Of a stretch of 64,000 bases of DNA, positions 1 to 10,400 are shown in pieces. This stretch comes from Gonatopus flavifemur (lineage: Eukaryota; Arthropoda; Insecta; Hymenoptera; Dryinidae), in NCBI GenBank assembly GCA_018340375.1, contig JAFFJZ010000010.1, positions 13,764,001 to 13,828,000 of the forward strand, in the 5' to 3' direction. Position numbers and translations under genes: made by a program. The notes under the pieces are model-generated. The model saw only the letters and a list, made by a program, of their open reading frames with translations. It searched no databases and was not told the origin of the DNA. How positions within the stretch are numbered: position 1 is the stretch's first letter; each line of letters begins with the position of its first letter.

Positions 1-246
1 AGTCGTCCAATCAAATTAAAAGGAATAGCCCATCAACACAAGTGGTGCAATCTATCGGTTTAATGTTTTTGGCTACACTAAGAATACCAAGTCTTCTATA
101 GTTTAGTCAGGGAGTCGGATAGGGCTGCTGCCCACATTCTGGAAAACTATCAGAGGTGGATGTCGAAGTTCCGAAGAAGCTGATTGAAGAAGATCCGCGA
201 CAAACTACGCGTTGCTTAGCAGACCGCCTTAAGTGCTCTCACATTA

Positions 247-1537
247 CAGGTTGGTTGAAAAGTTTCTGCGCTCGAAATGAAAGAATACTGTTTTTGTTAC
301 GAAATATATTTTTTTATTCAATGTAATCTCCTAGAAGCTCAATACACTTGTTCCAATGATCTTCTAATAATTTTATCCCATCCTTATAATGGTTTTCCGG
401 AAGCTCTGCAAAATAACCGTCTACGGCTGCTATGGCCTCTTCATTCGACGAAAAATGGTCTCCACGAAGGAATTGTTTGAGATTTCTGAAGAGATAGTAG
501 TCGCTAGGAGCCAAATCTGGCGAATACAGTGGATGTTCAAGCAATTCGTACTTGAGTTCTTTGAATTTAGCCATCGTCAAAACACTTTTGTGAGCAGGTG
601 CATTATCTTGATGAAAAATGATTTTTTTCTTCTTTAAACCAGGTGTTTTCTCACGAATTGTTTCATCCAGCTGATCCAAAAGGCTACAGTAATATTCGGA
701 GTTGATTGTTTTACCTTTCTGAAGATAATCAATGAACAAAATTCCTTTTGCATCCCAAAAAACTGATGCCATAACCTTCTTTGCTGATCGTTGGGACTTC
801 ACCTGCTTTGGAGCTGAACAACCAGCTTCAGTCCACTGTAAACGTTGTTGTTTCGATTTAGGATCATGGTGGTAGATCCAAGTCTCATCCATAGTTATAA
901 AACGACGCAAAAAATCGGTTTTATTCTGCTTAAAATGCTCCAAATTACGCTGAGAAATTTGTTTTCGATCCAGTTGTTGTTGAATTGTTAACGTGTGCGG
1001 CACTAACTTTCCAAACAGTTTTTTCATACGTAATTCTTCATGTAAAATATGGAGTACTCGTTCGTCCGAGATGCCTATGGCATTAGCAATTTCACGCTTA
1101 GTCAAACTTGGATCTTCACTAACCATATTATGTACATGCTCAATGATTTCTGCTGTGGTTGCAGTTTTTGGTCGTCCTTCGCGTAGATCGTCTTCAAGGC
1201 TAGTACGGCCACGTTTAAATTCACCAGGCCAAAATTCAACGGTGCGTTTTGAAGCTGAGGACTCCTTATACACTTCTAACAATTGTTCATAAATTTCCTT
1301 CGCTTTTAAACCCTTCAAAACAAAGAATCTAATGACTGCACGATATTCAATTTTTTCCATATTAAGAAAAATCAATGACACGTCAACTTCAAATGGCTTG
1401 TAAACAAAGAATGAATTGACAGAATGACTTGTAACTTTGCATGTGTTCTCAGGACAGATATACCAACTTGAGAAAAAAAAAGTTTTGAGCTAGCAGTGCT
1501 ATCTCTTGGTGAGCGCAGGAACTTTTCAACCAACCTG
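247..1537 (-). mobile_element. Full-length mariner element (DD34D) with intact ends
   Basis: The 1291-bp element has 27-bp terminal inverted repeats that match at 26 positions. The left end starts CAGGTTGGTTGAAAAGTT (247-273); the right end is its complement at 1511-1537. A TA target duplication flanks it at 245-246 and 1538-1539. Size, ends and the single transposase frame fit an autonomous mariner. It sits inside the older mariner relic, so it arrived later. Whether it still moves cannot be told from one copy, but no disabling lesion is visible. Confidence 0.95.
314..1360 (-). CDS. Mariner transposase, intact
   Basis: The transposase cuts and pastes its element by recognising the terminal repeats. 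The open frame can start at codon 1381-1379, but the second Met (1360-1358, MEKIEYRAVIRFF) is the family-like start and gives 348 residues, normal for mariner. In the longer numbering the N-terminal helix-turn-helix region spans about 10-125 and the WVPHEL-like linker is LVPHTL near 126. The catalytic triad is D165 (TMDETW), D259 (HQDNAPAH) and D294 (YSPDLAPSDY). Spacing D259 to D294 is 34 residues, the mariner DD34D signature. The YSPDLAPSDYYLF block is intact. The frame has no stop or shift, unlike the other transposases here, so the insertion is probably young. Confidence 0.95.
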   Translation of the reverse strand: MEKIEYRAVIRFFVLKGLKAKEIYEQLLEVYKESSASKRTVEFWPGEFKRGRTSLEDDLREGRPKTATTAEIIEHVHNMVSEDPSLTKREIANAIGISDERVLHILHEELRMKKLFGKLVPHTLTIQQQLDRKQISQRNLEHFKQNKTDFLRRFITMDETWIYHHDPKSKQQRLQWTEAGCSAPKQVKSQRSAKKVMASVFWDAKGILFIDYLQKGKTINSEYYCSLLDQLDETIREKTPGLKKKKIIFHQDNAPAHKSVLTMAKFKELKYELLEHPLYSPDLAPSDYYLFRNLKQFLRGDHFSSNEEAIAAVDGYFAELPENHYKDGIKLLEDHWNKCIELLGDYIE

Positions 1538-1696
1538 TACCATAGAAAATCACTCGAAAAAGTTCAATAAAGTCTGGAAATATAGTACAGTGAGTGTAAA
1601 AAGTGGTTGGACACTATCATATCCCAGAAAGAATCAGTTATACTGTATACAAGAATGGAGTGAAATGAACTGAAAAAGGATGTACATACTTGTGAC

Positions 1697-2470
1697 CGTA
1701 CCACTGGTATGTCGGATGCGATTGGAATGAAAATAATAAATTTTATGGTTTCTTATGATCAATCTCCTCGGAAAAATGTACCGAGGAAATTGATAATGAT
1801 TATTTTGTTAAAAAATAAAATTAGAAGAAATTGAATATAAGCGCCTCGTGACAGGCGGGTATAAATAGAAGCCGTAAGCCGACGAGAGGAGACTGCCGTT
1901 CCAGCGCTTGAAGTAGACGGATGTAACGCGCAGGCACGAAGCTTGAATAAAGGATATATATATATATATAAGGGAGTTTTCATTAATTCCTGATTGTCAG
2001 TCAAGAATCTGACTGTGAAAATCTCAAATCATTTTACTTTCGAGTAAAATTTTGTCGGTTGAGACTCTGACCGTAAAATTTGAAACTATTTTACTATCGA
2101 GTGAAATTTTGTCAGTCGAGAATGGAACCGTAAAATTCTCAAACCATTTTACTTCCGAGTAAATTTCGTCAGTAGAGGATCTGTTGGTTAAAGTCTCAGA
2201 TATTTCATGTTTCAAGTGAAAGATTGCCAAATTATGAATTTCACAATTAAAGTTAGTTTCGGTTTCCATTTTTCAAATGAAAGGTGGTCATCAATAAATG
2301 TGATTGTGGGTATTATTGTTCAATTTCACATCTCACTGTTCAGGAATTCATCTGTTGAGAATTCTATACACTTCAGTTAAGATATTGTGTGAGATAATAA
2401 CTGGAAGTAGGACAATTATAAAAATATAATACTTTCTCAATTTCAAGCAAATTGAGTGGCGACCGGTTGA
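1697..2470 (+). other. Possible LTR-like insert in the Tc1 element
   Basis: This non-Tc1 stretch contains a TATA box (TATAAATA, about 1860-1867), GC-richer leader-like sequence, an AATAAA at about 1946, and TGGCGACCGGTTGAAC at 2457. That last string resembles the tRNA-Arg-type primer binding site next to the 5' LTR of some Gypsy-group elements. No second LTR or target duplication was found, so this is a weak suggestion only. Confidence 0.25.
1996..2223 (+). repeat. Four degenerate tandem copies of a ~57-bp unit
   Basis: Units start at about 1996, 2054, 2111 and 2168. Each opens GTCAGT/GTCGGT, passes through GAcCGTAAAAT, and most end TTTTACTTTCGAGTAAAATTTT or a variant. The fourth is the most diverged. 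They lie within the Tc1-like element, upstream of the transposase. Confidence 0.75.
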
Positions 2471-2619
2471 ACACTAAATAACGAATTTGCACAATAATGG
2501 ACTACTTAAATCCCATTGTTCGGTCACATACTCTAAGGTATATTGTGTTCATGGTAGAAGAGGAAATAGCATGAAAAATTGATTTGCACATTCTGTATAA
2601 ATAATAATAAGAGGAATGT

Positions 2620-3512
2620 CCAAAACTGGGCGCGGAAAAAGTCTTCACTCATAAGCCGAGAAGTGGGAGCCCATGGATTTTATCCGAGCAAAATGAACGC
2701 TTTATTCTGCGGTCCATAAAAAAGATCCTAACCTTAGTGCTCTGTCGTTGGCAGCAGATTTTGAAAACCGCGGAAAACAAGTTTCTGCTAGTACAGTGAG
2801 AAATTTGTGCAGACGCAATCAGTACCACGGACGGGTTGCGAGGAAAAAATTTCGGGTAAATGAAGTGAACCGAGAGAAACGATTAGAGTTCGCTCGAAAT
2901 CATTTGAACTGTGGCACAGACTTTTGGAATAAAGTCATTCTCTCAGACGAAAGTAAATTTAACTTGTTTGGGTCAAACAGGAGGCATATGGTGTGGCGAC
3001 AAAAAGGTACGAAATTGGAAACACGAAATCTGATTCCCACCGTTAAACGTGGAGGTGGTTAATTAGTGGTGTGGAGGTGTATGAGTGCTGCAGGAGTTGA
3101 GAATCTTCACTTCATACATGGAATAATGAATCAGTATGGCTATATCGATATTCTGGAGAACAATTTGGACAACAGCGCTAAAAAAATGAACCTGCATAAT
3201 AACTACATATTCCAACAGAACATCGATTCGAAGCATACTGCTCACAACACTAAGATGTCGTTGTTGTACAACAGTCCCAAACAATTACATACTCCTCCTC
3301 AATCTCCAGATACGAACCCCATTGAAAATTTGTGGAGTTTTTTGGAGAAGCGCATTAGGAAACGACAGATTTCCAACAAACAAGATTTAAAGACAGCTCT
3401 GAAAGAAGAATCGGATAGTATTCCAATTGATTGAATAATGGATCTTGTGGAGTCTATGCCTCGGAGGCTCAAGGTAGTGATAAATGCCAGAAGAAACCTA
3501 ACAAAATATTAA
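2620..3512 (+). pseudogene. Tc1-like transposase, inactivated
   Basis: The readable product covers the second DNA-binding half and the DDE domain. Visible blocks are HGRVARKKFRVNE, EKRLEFARNHLN, the first catalytic Asp in VILSDESKFNLFGS, HTAHNTKM, and the terminal catalytic Glu in SPDTNPIENLWSFLEKR. The second acidic residue is lost: the usual FQQDNDPKHTA block reads FQQNIDSKHTA, with Asn in its place. Lesions include a frameshift in the A-run near 2720, TAA at 3060-3062 in the GGG/VVWRCMS block, and TGA at 3432-3434. Without these the frame would run to TAA at 3510-3512. Confidence 0.9.
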
Positions 3513-4078
3513 TTGTGTTTCTTTGAGATGATTTTGAACATAGCGTCTAAACACTTTTTGCGTACCCAATTTTGAACATTTTTCTGATTATTATCAATAT
3601 ACAATTTATGGATTGATTTCTTGTATCATTTTCTTCTTTATCATGAGCACAATAAATCATAGAATATTTCTATCCTTGTTAAATTTATTCAATTCCATCT
3701 TCGGATCCAGAATGACAGATTCTTTTTGAGATATCATAGTGTCCAATCACTTCTTATACTCACTGTAAATGGATGCCCGACGAATCGACACCGCGTCAGC
3801 TTTAAGTCAGAGCCGACGTGTGCACGTAATTACTGTCTTTCCATCGGAATTATTAATAGTTATGCAACATTGTTACTGGAGACGAGAAGTGGGCAATCTA
3901 CGTCAATCATACACGTAAACGTCAATGGCTTGGAGCTGAAGAGTGTGGTGTAACTACGCCTAAATCGGACTTGCACCCGTAAAAGGTTATGTTCAGCGTC
4001 CATCCAGGAATTTTCAACTAGGAAAATAGTAGAATAAATAACGTAGAAGTATTGACGAAGTATCAAAGCTCCGTTTTA

Positions 4079-4514
4079 TGTTGCTGTAGTTTGAATCGTT
4101 TATTGAAACGAATTGATAATCGAGAAATGAAATGCTCAAACCCCACCTCAGTTGAAGACTCAAAATCTCCCTCGAGTCAAAAAGTGAAACCTGATTTAGC
4201 TGTGATTCGTTGCGGATTACGGAGTGAATCAGCTTTGATTTCATTTTTCACCCTGATCTCACCCTGTTCTCAACCTAATCTTGCTTTGAACATTCTCATT
4301 TAACCTGATGTTAACCTTTTTTCAACCCAATTAAACTCTGGATCGTTGCGTATCACGGAGTTGATCAGGCTTTCAAAAGTATCACAATTTTTCGACCCGG
4401 GCCACAGCACATTCTTTAAACGATATTTCCAATTCAAGGAGATAAATAACGATGATTTATAATATTTTGCGAGTTTGAATTTTCGTTTTTATAAACGATT
4501 CAAACTTCTACAGA
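4079..4514. repeat. GTTTGAATCG-family inverted-repeat element, copy A
   Basis: The left end reads TGTTGCTGTAGTTTGAATCG and the right end is the inverted complement, ATAAACGATTCAAACTTCTA. The same ends bound copies at 27826-27984, 33333-34003, 47041-47235 and 48503-49040. Interiors differ in length, so this is a non-autonomous family with inverted termini. No coding potential. Confidence 0.7.
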
Positions 4515-7020
4515 ATTTTCATTTTTTCGCATATATATCATTTCTCTCCAACAATTTATTTTATATTCCCTCTTCATCCACTGGTCTCCACATGGATTTA
4601 AATTCTCCAAAGAAGCAATAAAGCTGTGTCATACTAAGTTGCAGGATCACGTAATCTATACATACCTTGAGAACATTCTCAATTCAATTCCTTCTCCATC
4701 AATACCCTCTTGATAGCAGAGTCATACTTTGGCCAGGAAAAGATGAAAGTTCGTCACAATAGTTTGCACAGTTAGGAAACAGGATGAAATCTCGCCTTTA
4801 TATTTATTTCGTTTATCACTTTGTGGATCTAATCGTACCTGCTGCTCTTAGAATTATCAGGAGGAACAATGAAATGATGAAACTGTGACAAATAATGCAA
4901 TATATCTTGTTGTACAGTAAAAGTTGAGACACCAACTTGAGACACATGAATCTGAATGCTCATCACACTTGTATTCTCATCCATGTTATATTTATGCGTG
5001 CAAGAATTCATAAACACTTTTCAAGGAAAACTCATGAAAGCTTGTAACACAGACGCGTGTATTGTGAAAGAACAACTTACGGAATTGTATAAACTGTTTT
5101 ATTTATTTTCCAGATTTCGAAAGGTTTGAGAATGTTTCATCACCTGGGATTTTATCAATTCGAGACTCTTTTTACTGGCGTTTTCAGATGGAGAGATATG
5201 TTTTTATCATGCAAGAATGAAAACTAGTAAGATAATCTTTGTTGATGAATTATAGAACACGTTTAGTCATCAGTGATATCCCTGGATTGTGAATTCATTT
5301 GTATTATCTTTTTATATCATCGAATTATTTGAGTCAATAGCCATCCATGCAAATTCATCTGGGGTATTCTTTCAATTTACATCAGATAATACCCGTCGTT
5401 GGTCCTGAGCAATCTTGTCTACATTTTAAACCGCACAACTCAAAAACTCAGTGATGGATCGGCCCTGGTGAATCTCGGTGAATCGAGAAGCGATCAAAAG
5501 TTGTGGTTCACCTTGGGTTACATTTTGATGAAAATTTCAGTTCTGGTGACTTATTTTCGAACAAAAATTGCTCAATATTGAACCAATTCCAATTTGTTAT
5601 TCTTTTATTTATTTCATGAAATTTCACAAATAAATTACATTTTTTCGTCACTTTTTGATGAAAAAATTTCAAAGACGTTCCGTGGTTTTCGATTACAAAT
5701 CGAAGTGAGGGAAAGTTTCCCACACTTTTCACAGTTCAACTGAAAGTAGACCATAAAAATTGTCGAGTTCGGAATCGCCAGGGTCGAGCCTGATTTTTTC
5801 TGATCGTCATAGCGAGTATTTGACTTCATTGCTTTTGTTTCAAGCATGATACATGAATTCGATTGATCTTCAATGTTTTATAAATCATTTCGAGGATATG
5901 CAACGAGTTGTGTCCATTAACTTTCAAATGTAGAATAGGGAGTTCCTGTGGTGATTTACCGTCACAATGTTAACATTAACAGTTCATCACATTCTCCCTG
6001 ACATTGGATGGGGCTCATGACAATTTTTGTAGGACTTGTGGTCAAATTGCCTCTTTACTGGCATTTCCCAATAATCGTTGTTTATACTATGTTGTCTGAT
6101 ACTCATTAATGTATACTCTTTCCCGTAAATTTATGAACGACATCATCACATTAAATTATCAATATTGAGTATAAAATGGATGATAATACAATTGCTGTAT
6201 TCTTAAATCAGATTCTAGACGAGGAGACTTTTTATGGAATTGAGTTATCATCATTAGTAAACTTCCTTCTTCCATTGACAAAATTTTCACTTTTGATTTT
6301 TTAACAACTAAGTATTAATTATTTCATATTTAGTCAATTTCTACGATTGATGGATCGATTGATTGATTTTCTCCTGTATTTGGGATTCAAATTGTAGCGT
6401 AAAGAAGTTGTACCTATTCTCACTTACTGTTAAAATGATGATCAATTATACAATTCTTCGTGAAAAAATTCCTCGTGATGAGTCAGATATGGCACGATTC
6501 TACTGCCAATTTTGAGAATCATCGAATGACGATATATCATATGATATATGAAAAATTGGATTCCCATTCCGAAAGAATCCATAAGAATTGCCAACACTTG
6601 AATCATTCAATAAATATGTTAAGTAGTTAATGAATATACTGGTAAGAGTGGACTAAGGAGGTCTTGAAAAGAGTTTCTCACTGCGATTTGTTAGATTTAT
6701 TGACACCAAAAATACATTGTTCAAAATACCAGAAATCAGAATCTTATTCTTTCGAGATGTCCTTCAATTGTTCTCCATCCTTCGAAACAATTATATGTCA
6801 TGACAATAGCACCCAATTTTCTCAACCTTTGTGTTCAAGTAATATAATGTCCACCACTGTGTTTATGAGGAAGAAAACGACTTTTTTGAACGAATCGAAC
6901 CAATGAATGAAATTCAATTGTAACCTCTCAAACATTCAATCGGAAGCTATGAAATTTCTCATTTGTTAACAAAATTTTATAGAGGATTTTGACTAGGAAT
7001 TGTTTTATCTCTTCATCGCT
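4515..7020. other. No recognisable gene or repeat
   Basis: AT-rich sequence downstream of the SDR gene. Open frames are short (up to about 80 codons), lack recognisable motifs and overlap in several frames. A small palindrome (GATATATCATATGATATATG) lies near 6531. I see nothing else supportable. Confidence 0.5.
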
Positions 7021-7026
7021 TTTATT
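7021..7026 (-). promoter_or_regulatory. Candidate poly(A) signal of the SDR gene
   Basis: TTTATT on the plus strand is AATAAA in the sense of the gene, about 330 nt past the stop codon at 7359. It is a plausible 3' end, but the hexamer is common in AT-rich DNA. Confidence 0.35.
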
Positions 7027-7358
7027 TGTGACTCCGTTTAGCGGAGAATTATCGCATAATACAATGAGAAGAAGCGTTCTCTATAATTAGATGCGTGTTA
7101 TTATCAAACCCTCAACTGTCAGAAGCATCTTCTCTGTTTGTAGATTCTTCATATATATAAACGTCATCCACGTTGCAGGAATTAACTATGTGCAGAAAAT
7201 GTTATGAAACTCGATATTCTTTGAATACGTGAATATTATGCACCAATGCTCATAAGAAATTAATAACTTCTGCATTCTCCAAAGCAATCATTGTTGACAG
7301 GAGAATGTTGTGAAATTCCTCTCCATTGTGATTGCTTCCTTTGATGTTGGAATGGTCA

Positions 7359-7406
7359 TCAATTTGCCATCGCATTTCCGTGGGGGGAAACAATGATTTC
7401 ATTTAC
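7359..7406 (-). CDS. SDR gene exon 5 (residues 235-249 and stop)
   Basis: The acceptor is tattcccag, phase 0. The exon encodes VNEIIVSPHGNAMAN and TGA at 7361-7359. The VxEIIVxPxG pattern matches the C-terminal strand of the family, so this tiny exon is well supported. Confidence 0.88.
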   Translation of the reverse strand, partial: VNEIIVSPHGNAMAN

Positions 7407-10400
7407 CTGGGAATAAAATATATGAATTGTTAGAGATATTTTACTAGACAATTTATTTATTTAATAGCTTGTCATGAACGAAATAACAAATCCTCAGAAA
7501 ATTGTCCTCAATTTTGCACCTAGAATTCTCAGAAGTTCTACATTGACGGAATTATAGTTTCACCAGAAAAGTGGCAAAAGGTGATCGAACAAATCGGTAG
7601 GGGAAGGGCGCCTAATTCACACCATTACTTAAATTGCACCACTGGCGTATCGCTAGAACGGAAACGCGCACAATTCTTCACGCGAGTGCAACATAAACTT
7701 TAATTTCAATTCAATCACGTCACTGAGTTCTGATTTGCTGGTGTGTGTCTCACAATAGTTACAGCAAATTCTGTGAATTCGTCTGATTTTTGGTTGATTT
7801 CCTGTGTTGATAGAACGTTGAGTTTATATTCCTTTATACGGCAAGTAAAACTGTCAGTATAAAGTATCAAAGTGGTGAATCTGAGTGATACACTGAGAGA
7901 AAGGTACCTAGTTGGGACAACTAAATGTTAGTTGCTGCAGCTAGATTTTTATTCACGCTAGCTAGACTCTAGTTGGAGTAAATAAAAGGCTAGCTGTCTG
8001 AAATATGAATAAAATTGTTTATTCAATGGGAATAAAAAATATAGTTGTGACAAAGAAAATTTAGCCAGCACAACTAAATTTTTATTCACAGTTACTAAAT
8101 TTCCTAGCTGTCGAATATTCGAATAGACCCTTGCTCTCAGTGTAAAATGTCCTATCGTTTGATTGGAAATATTCCTCTGCACTCGAAATGATCTGAAAGC
8201 GTACATAAGCGTGTTAAGTGTACAGGGTGCAATTTAAGCACACAAAGTGCAATTTAGGGAAACGTTGTCTATTGTTCATTTATTTGATATCAAGTACACT
8301 TTTCATTTTCTTCCAATCTCATCATGGAGATGAGATTGTATAAGTCAAAAGGAATTTTGTGGATATCCGATTTTTATTTCATCAATTTTTTATACTAAGA
8401 AATTAGGGCAAGTTCTTAAGTGGTGCAATATTGGCACACTTACCCTACATATATCATTGATTTGTGTTTGAAATTTATATGAGTAAATTTTCTTTGAGGA
8501 ACATGAAAAATGCCGGAATAATTCTTTTCCCAACCCAATATATATTCGAAAGAGAAAAACTTAGCAGCTACATGGATTTGAGACTAGAACTAGAGAATTA
8601 AACATATTTGTTCAACATGGAAGTTTAATTTGTCTGATATATGTATCATTCATCCACGTGCATATATCAGTTCTTGAATTGACCTCAACATTTTAATGGA
8701 CTGTTTATGACTACCAGCTGCTAATGTATTCGGAAAATTTTTTCAACCGCACGTGTGGTGTTCGTTTGATGAACCGACACCAGCAACAGGTAGGGTAAAA
8801 CGAGCAGAGTGTGTACATACATAATGAACTCCTTATCATAATCAATTCGAATATTGAAACATTATGAAAGTAATCGTCATTCGGCAGATTTGAATATTTA
8901 TCGTGACAAAGTAATCTACATAAAAACAGATATTTGGATATTCATTTTTATGAAAAAAAGTAACGAGGTTTGAAATTCCGTGACTCATGAACTGTATAAT
9001 TAATCCTTAGAAGGATGAATACTTACTTGAACATGAGGAGGTGTTGATAAAACATACATAACAGCGTCCGCGATGTCTTTATCCTTCAATTTTGGCAATT
9101 TGTCCACTAATGCTTGGTCTTTCAATGCGTCGCTGATCATGTCTGTTTCCACAGCTCCAGGACTTATACTCTGATGAATGAAATAGAGAAAAAATATCAG
9201 TGATTAGTATTTTCTCAAAATCCATAACAGCATAATAGATCAGGATTGATTCGAAATGAATATCTTGCAATTATGTGACCTTATAAGAGAGTCTGTATGA
9301 ATACATCAGGGACCGTTGTGCTATCTTATGGATTTACGATTGCATCTTTCTTGATCATTTCAATTTTCCATAAATTTAAAAACAATACTATTAAATTGGC
9401 AACCCATGTGGAATTACCAGCGTTGGCAAATATAAACAACCTATTCAGGGCCAATTGATTTGACAGTACTGATCCGGAGTCGAGATGATCACAACGTTTT
9501 ACATAAGGCCCAGTACTGGGAATACAATACTGCCGGTACTGGCAATATTCATAAGCCTGTATTGCCGCAACTGCGATATTTTTGATCACCCGGTTGTTCT
9601 GATACATATGGTTCAGAAATGATTCCATTACTGAATGTGTATCAGTTTAATTGAGGAGACAGAAGACACAATAGAAAAATAATTCAAATAATTGTTTTTA
9701 TAGTTCGGAAAAGGACTTATATGAAATTTCGGATGATCGGATTTGAAATTGCCCAAGTGTGTATTAACGGCGGGCCCAATCTGAGCCTACAGTGGATGCC
9801 CATGCTGCTCAACGTGGGGCCAAGCTGGGCAGACAAATGGGGCCAACCCTGAGATGATAACATCGTTCCCAGCTTGGTTGTATTGCTTTGCCCGAGGATT
9901 GGTAACACCATAAGCCCAGCATGAACCCAGACTAGGCAATCCATACTGCCCCTTCCTTTTTTTTTGAAATTGGAAAATTGCTTCGAATTCTACCCCAGCT
10001 GGCATGAATTTCAGCCCCATTTTGGCCTAGTCTTGGGCTTAGTGTTGAGCCCCATCGTGCCTATATGGGCCCAAGACTGGACCAAAGTGGGATAAAAATT
10101 CATACACGCTGAGGATTGTATGCACATGCTCGAGATATAAATTCACCCCAATCTTAGCGCAACGTTGGTCCAAATTGGAACTAAGTTCAAATATGCTCGC
10201 ACTAAGATTCATTATTTCCATTTTCTACCAACCATAATTGTATGGAAAAGCACAACAGGGCCAAAATTGAGGCAAAATGTGTCCCATCGTCATTCCCCAA
10301 TACTGGGTTGAAGAGGATGGACCCAGCATTGGGCCCGTTGTCATTATAGGCAATACACGCTTGGGTGGATTGAAAATAAACATTGGCAAGAATATATTGA

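Larger units (their letters stand above)
1588..3765 (+). mobile_element. Tc1-like element, decayed, inserted in the mariner relic
   Basis: Terminal repeats of 36 bp (32 identical) begin CAGTGAGTGTAAAAAGTG at 1588 and end with the complement at 3765. TA duplications are at 1586-1587 and 3766-3767. Removing the element restores the KYS-KWMP reading of the surrounding relic, so the boundaries are secure. At 2178 bp it is longer than a usual 1.6-1.7 kb Tc1 element. The extra length lies before the transposase and includes a 57-bp tandem repeat and possible LTR-like sequence. Confidence 0.9.
1..4005 (+). pseudogene. Ancient mariner transposase relic, host of two later insertions
   Basis: Three separated pieces (1-246, 1540-1587, 3768-4005) read as one decayed mariner transposase. 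The first piece gives EVDVEVPKKLIEEDPRQTTR followed by CLADRLKCSH. The second gives KVWKYS. The third gives KWMPDEST, the family's WVPHEL region, then VRADVCT and, in another frame, DEKWAIYVNHTRKRQWLGAE, which contains the first catalytic Asp. The junctions are exact once each TA duplication is collapsed: CSH-IT at 245/1540 and KYS-KWMP at 1587/3768. In-frame stops and frameshifts make it dead. It differs in sequence from the mariner nested inside it. The left end lies outside the window, and the match fades after about 4005. Confidence 0.85.

Noticed and set aside
993..1292. 99-codon plus-strand frame
   Set aside because: It is antisense to the intact mariner transposase.
2457..2474. Proof of an LTR retrotransposon from the TGGCGACC string
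   Set aside because: No paired LTR, no target duplication and no coding region; kept only as a low-confidence hint.
9079..9270. 63-codon minus-strand frame
   Set aside because: Overlaps SDR exon 4 in another frame; the exon 4 frame matches the enzyme family and its splice phases.
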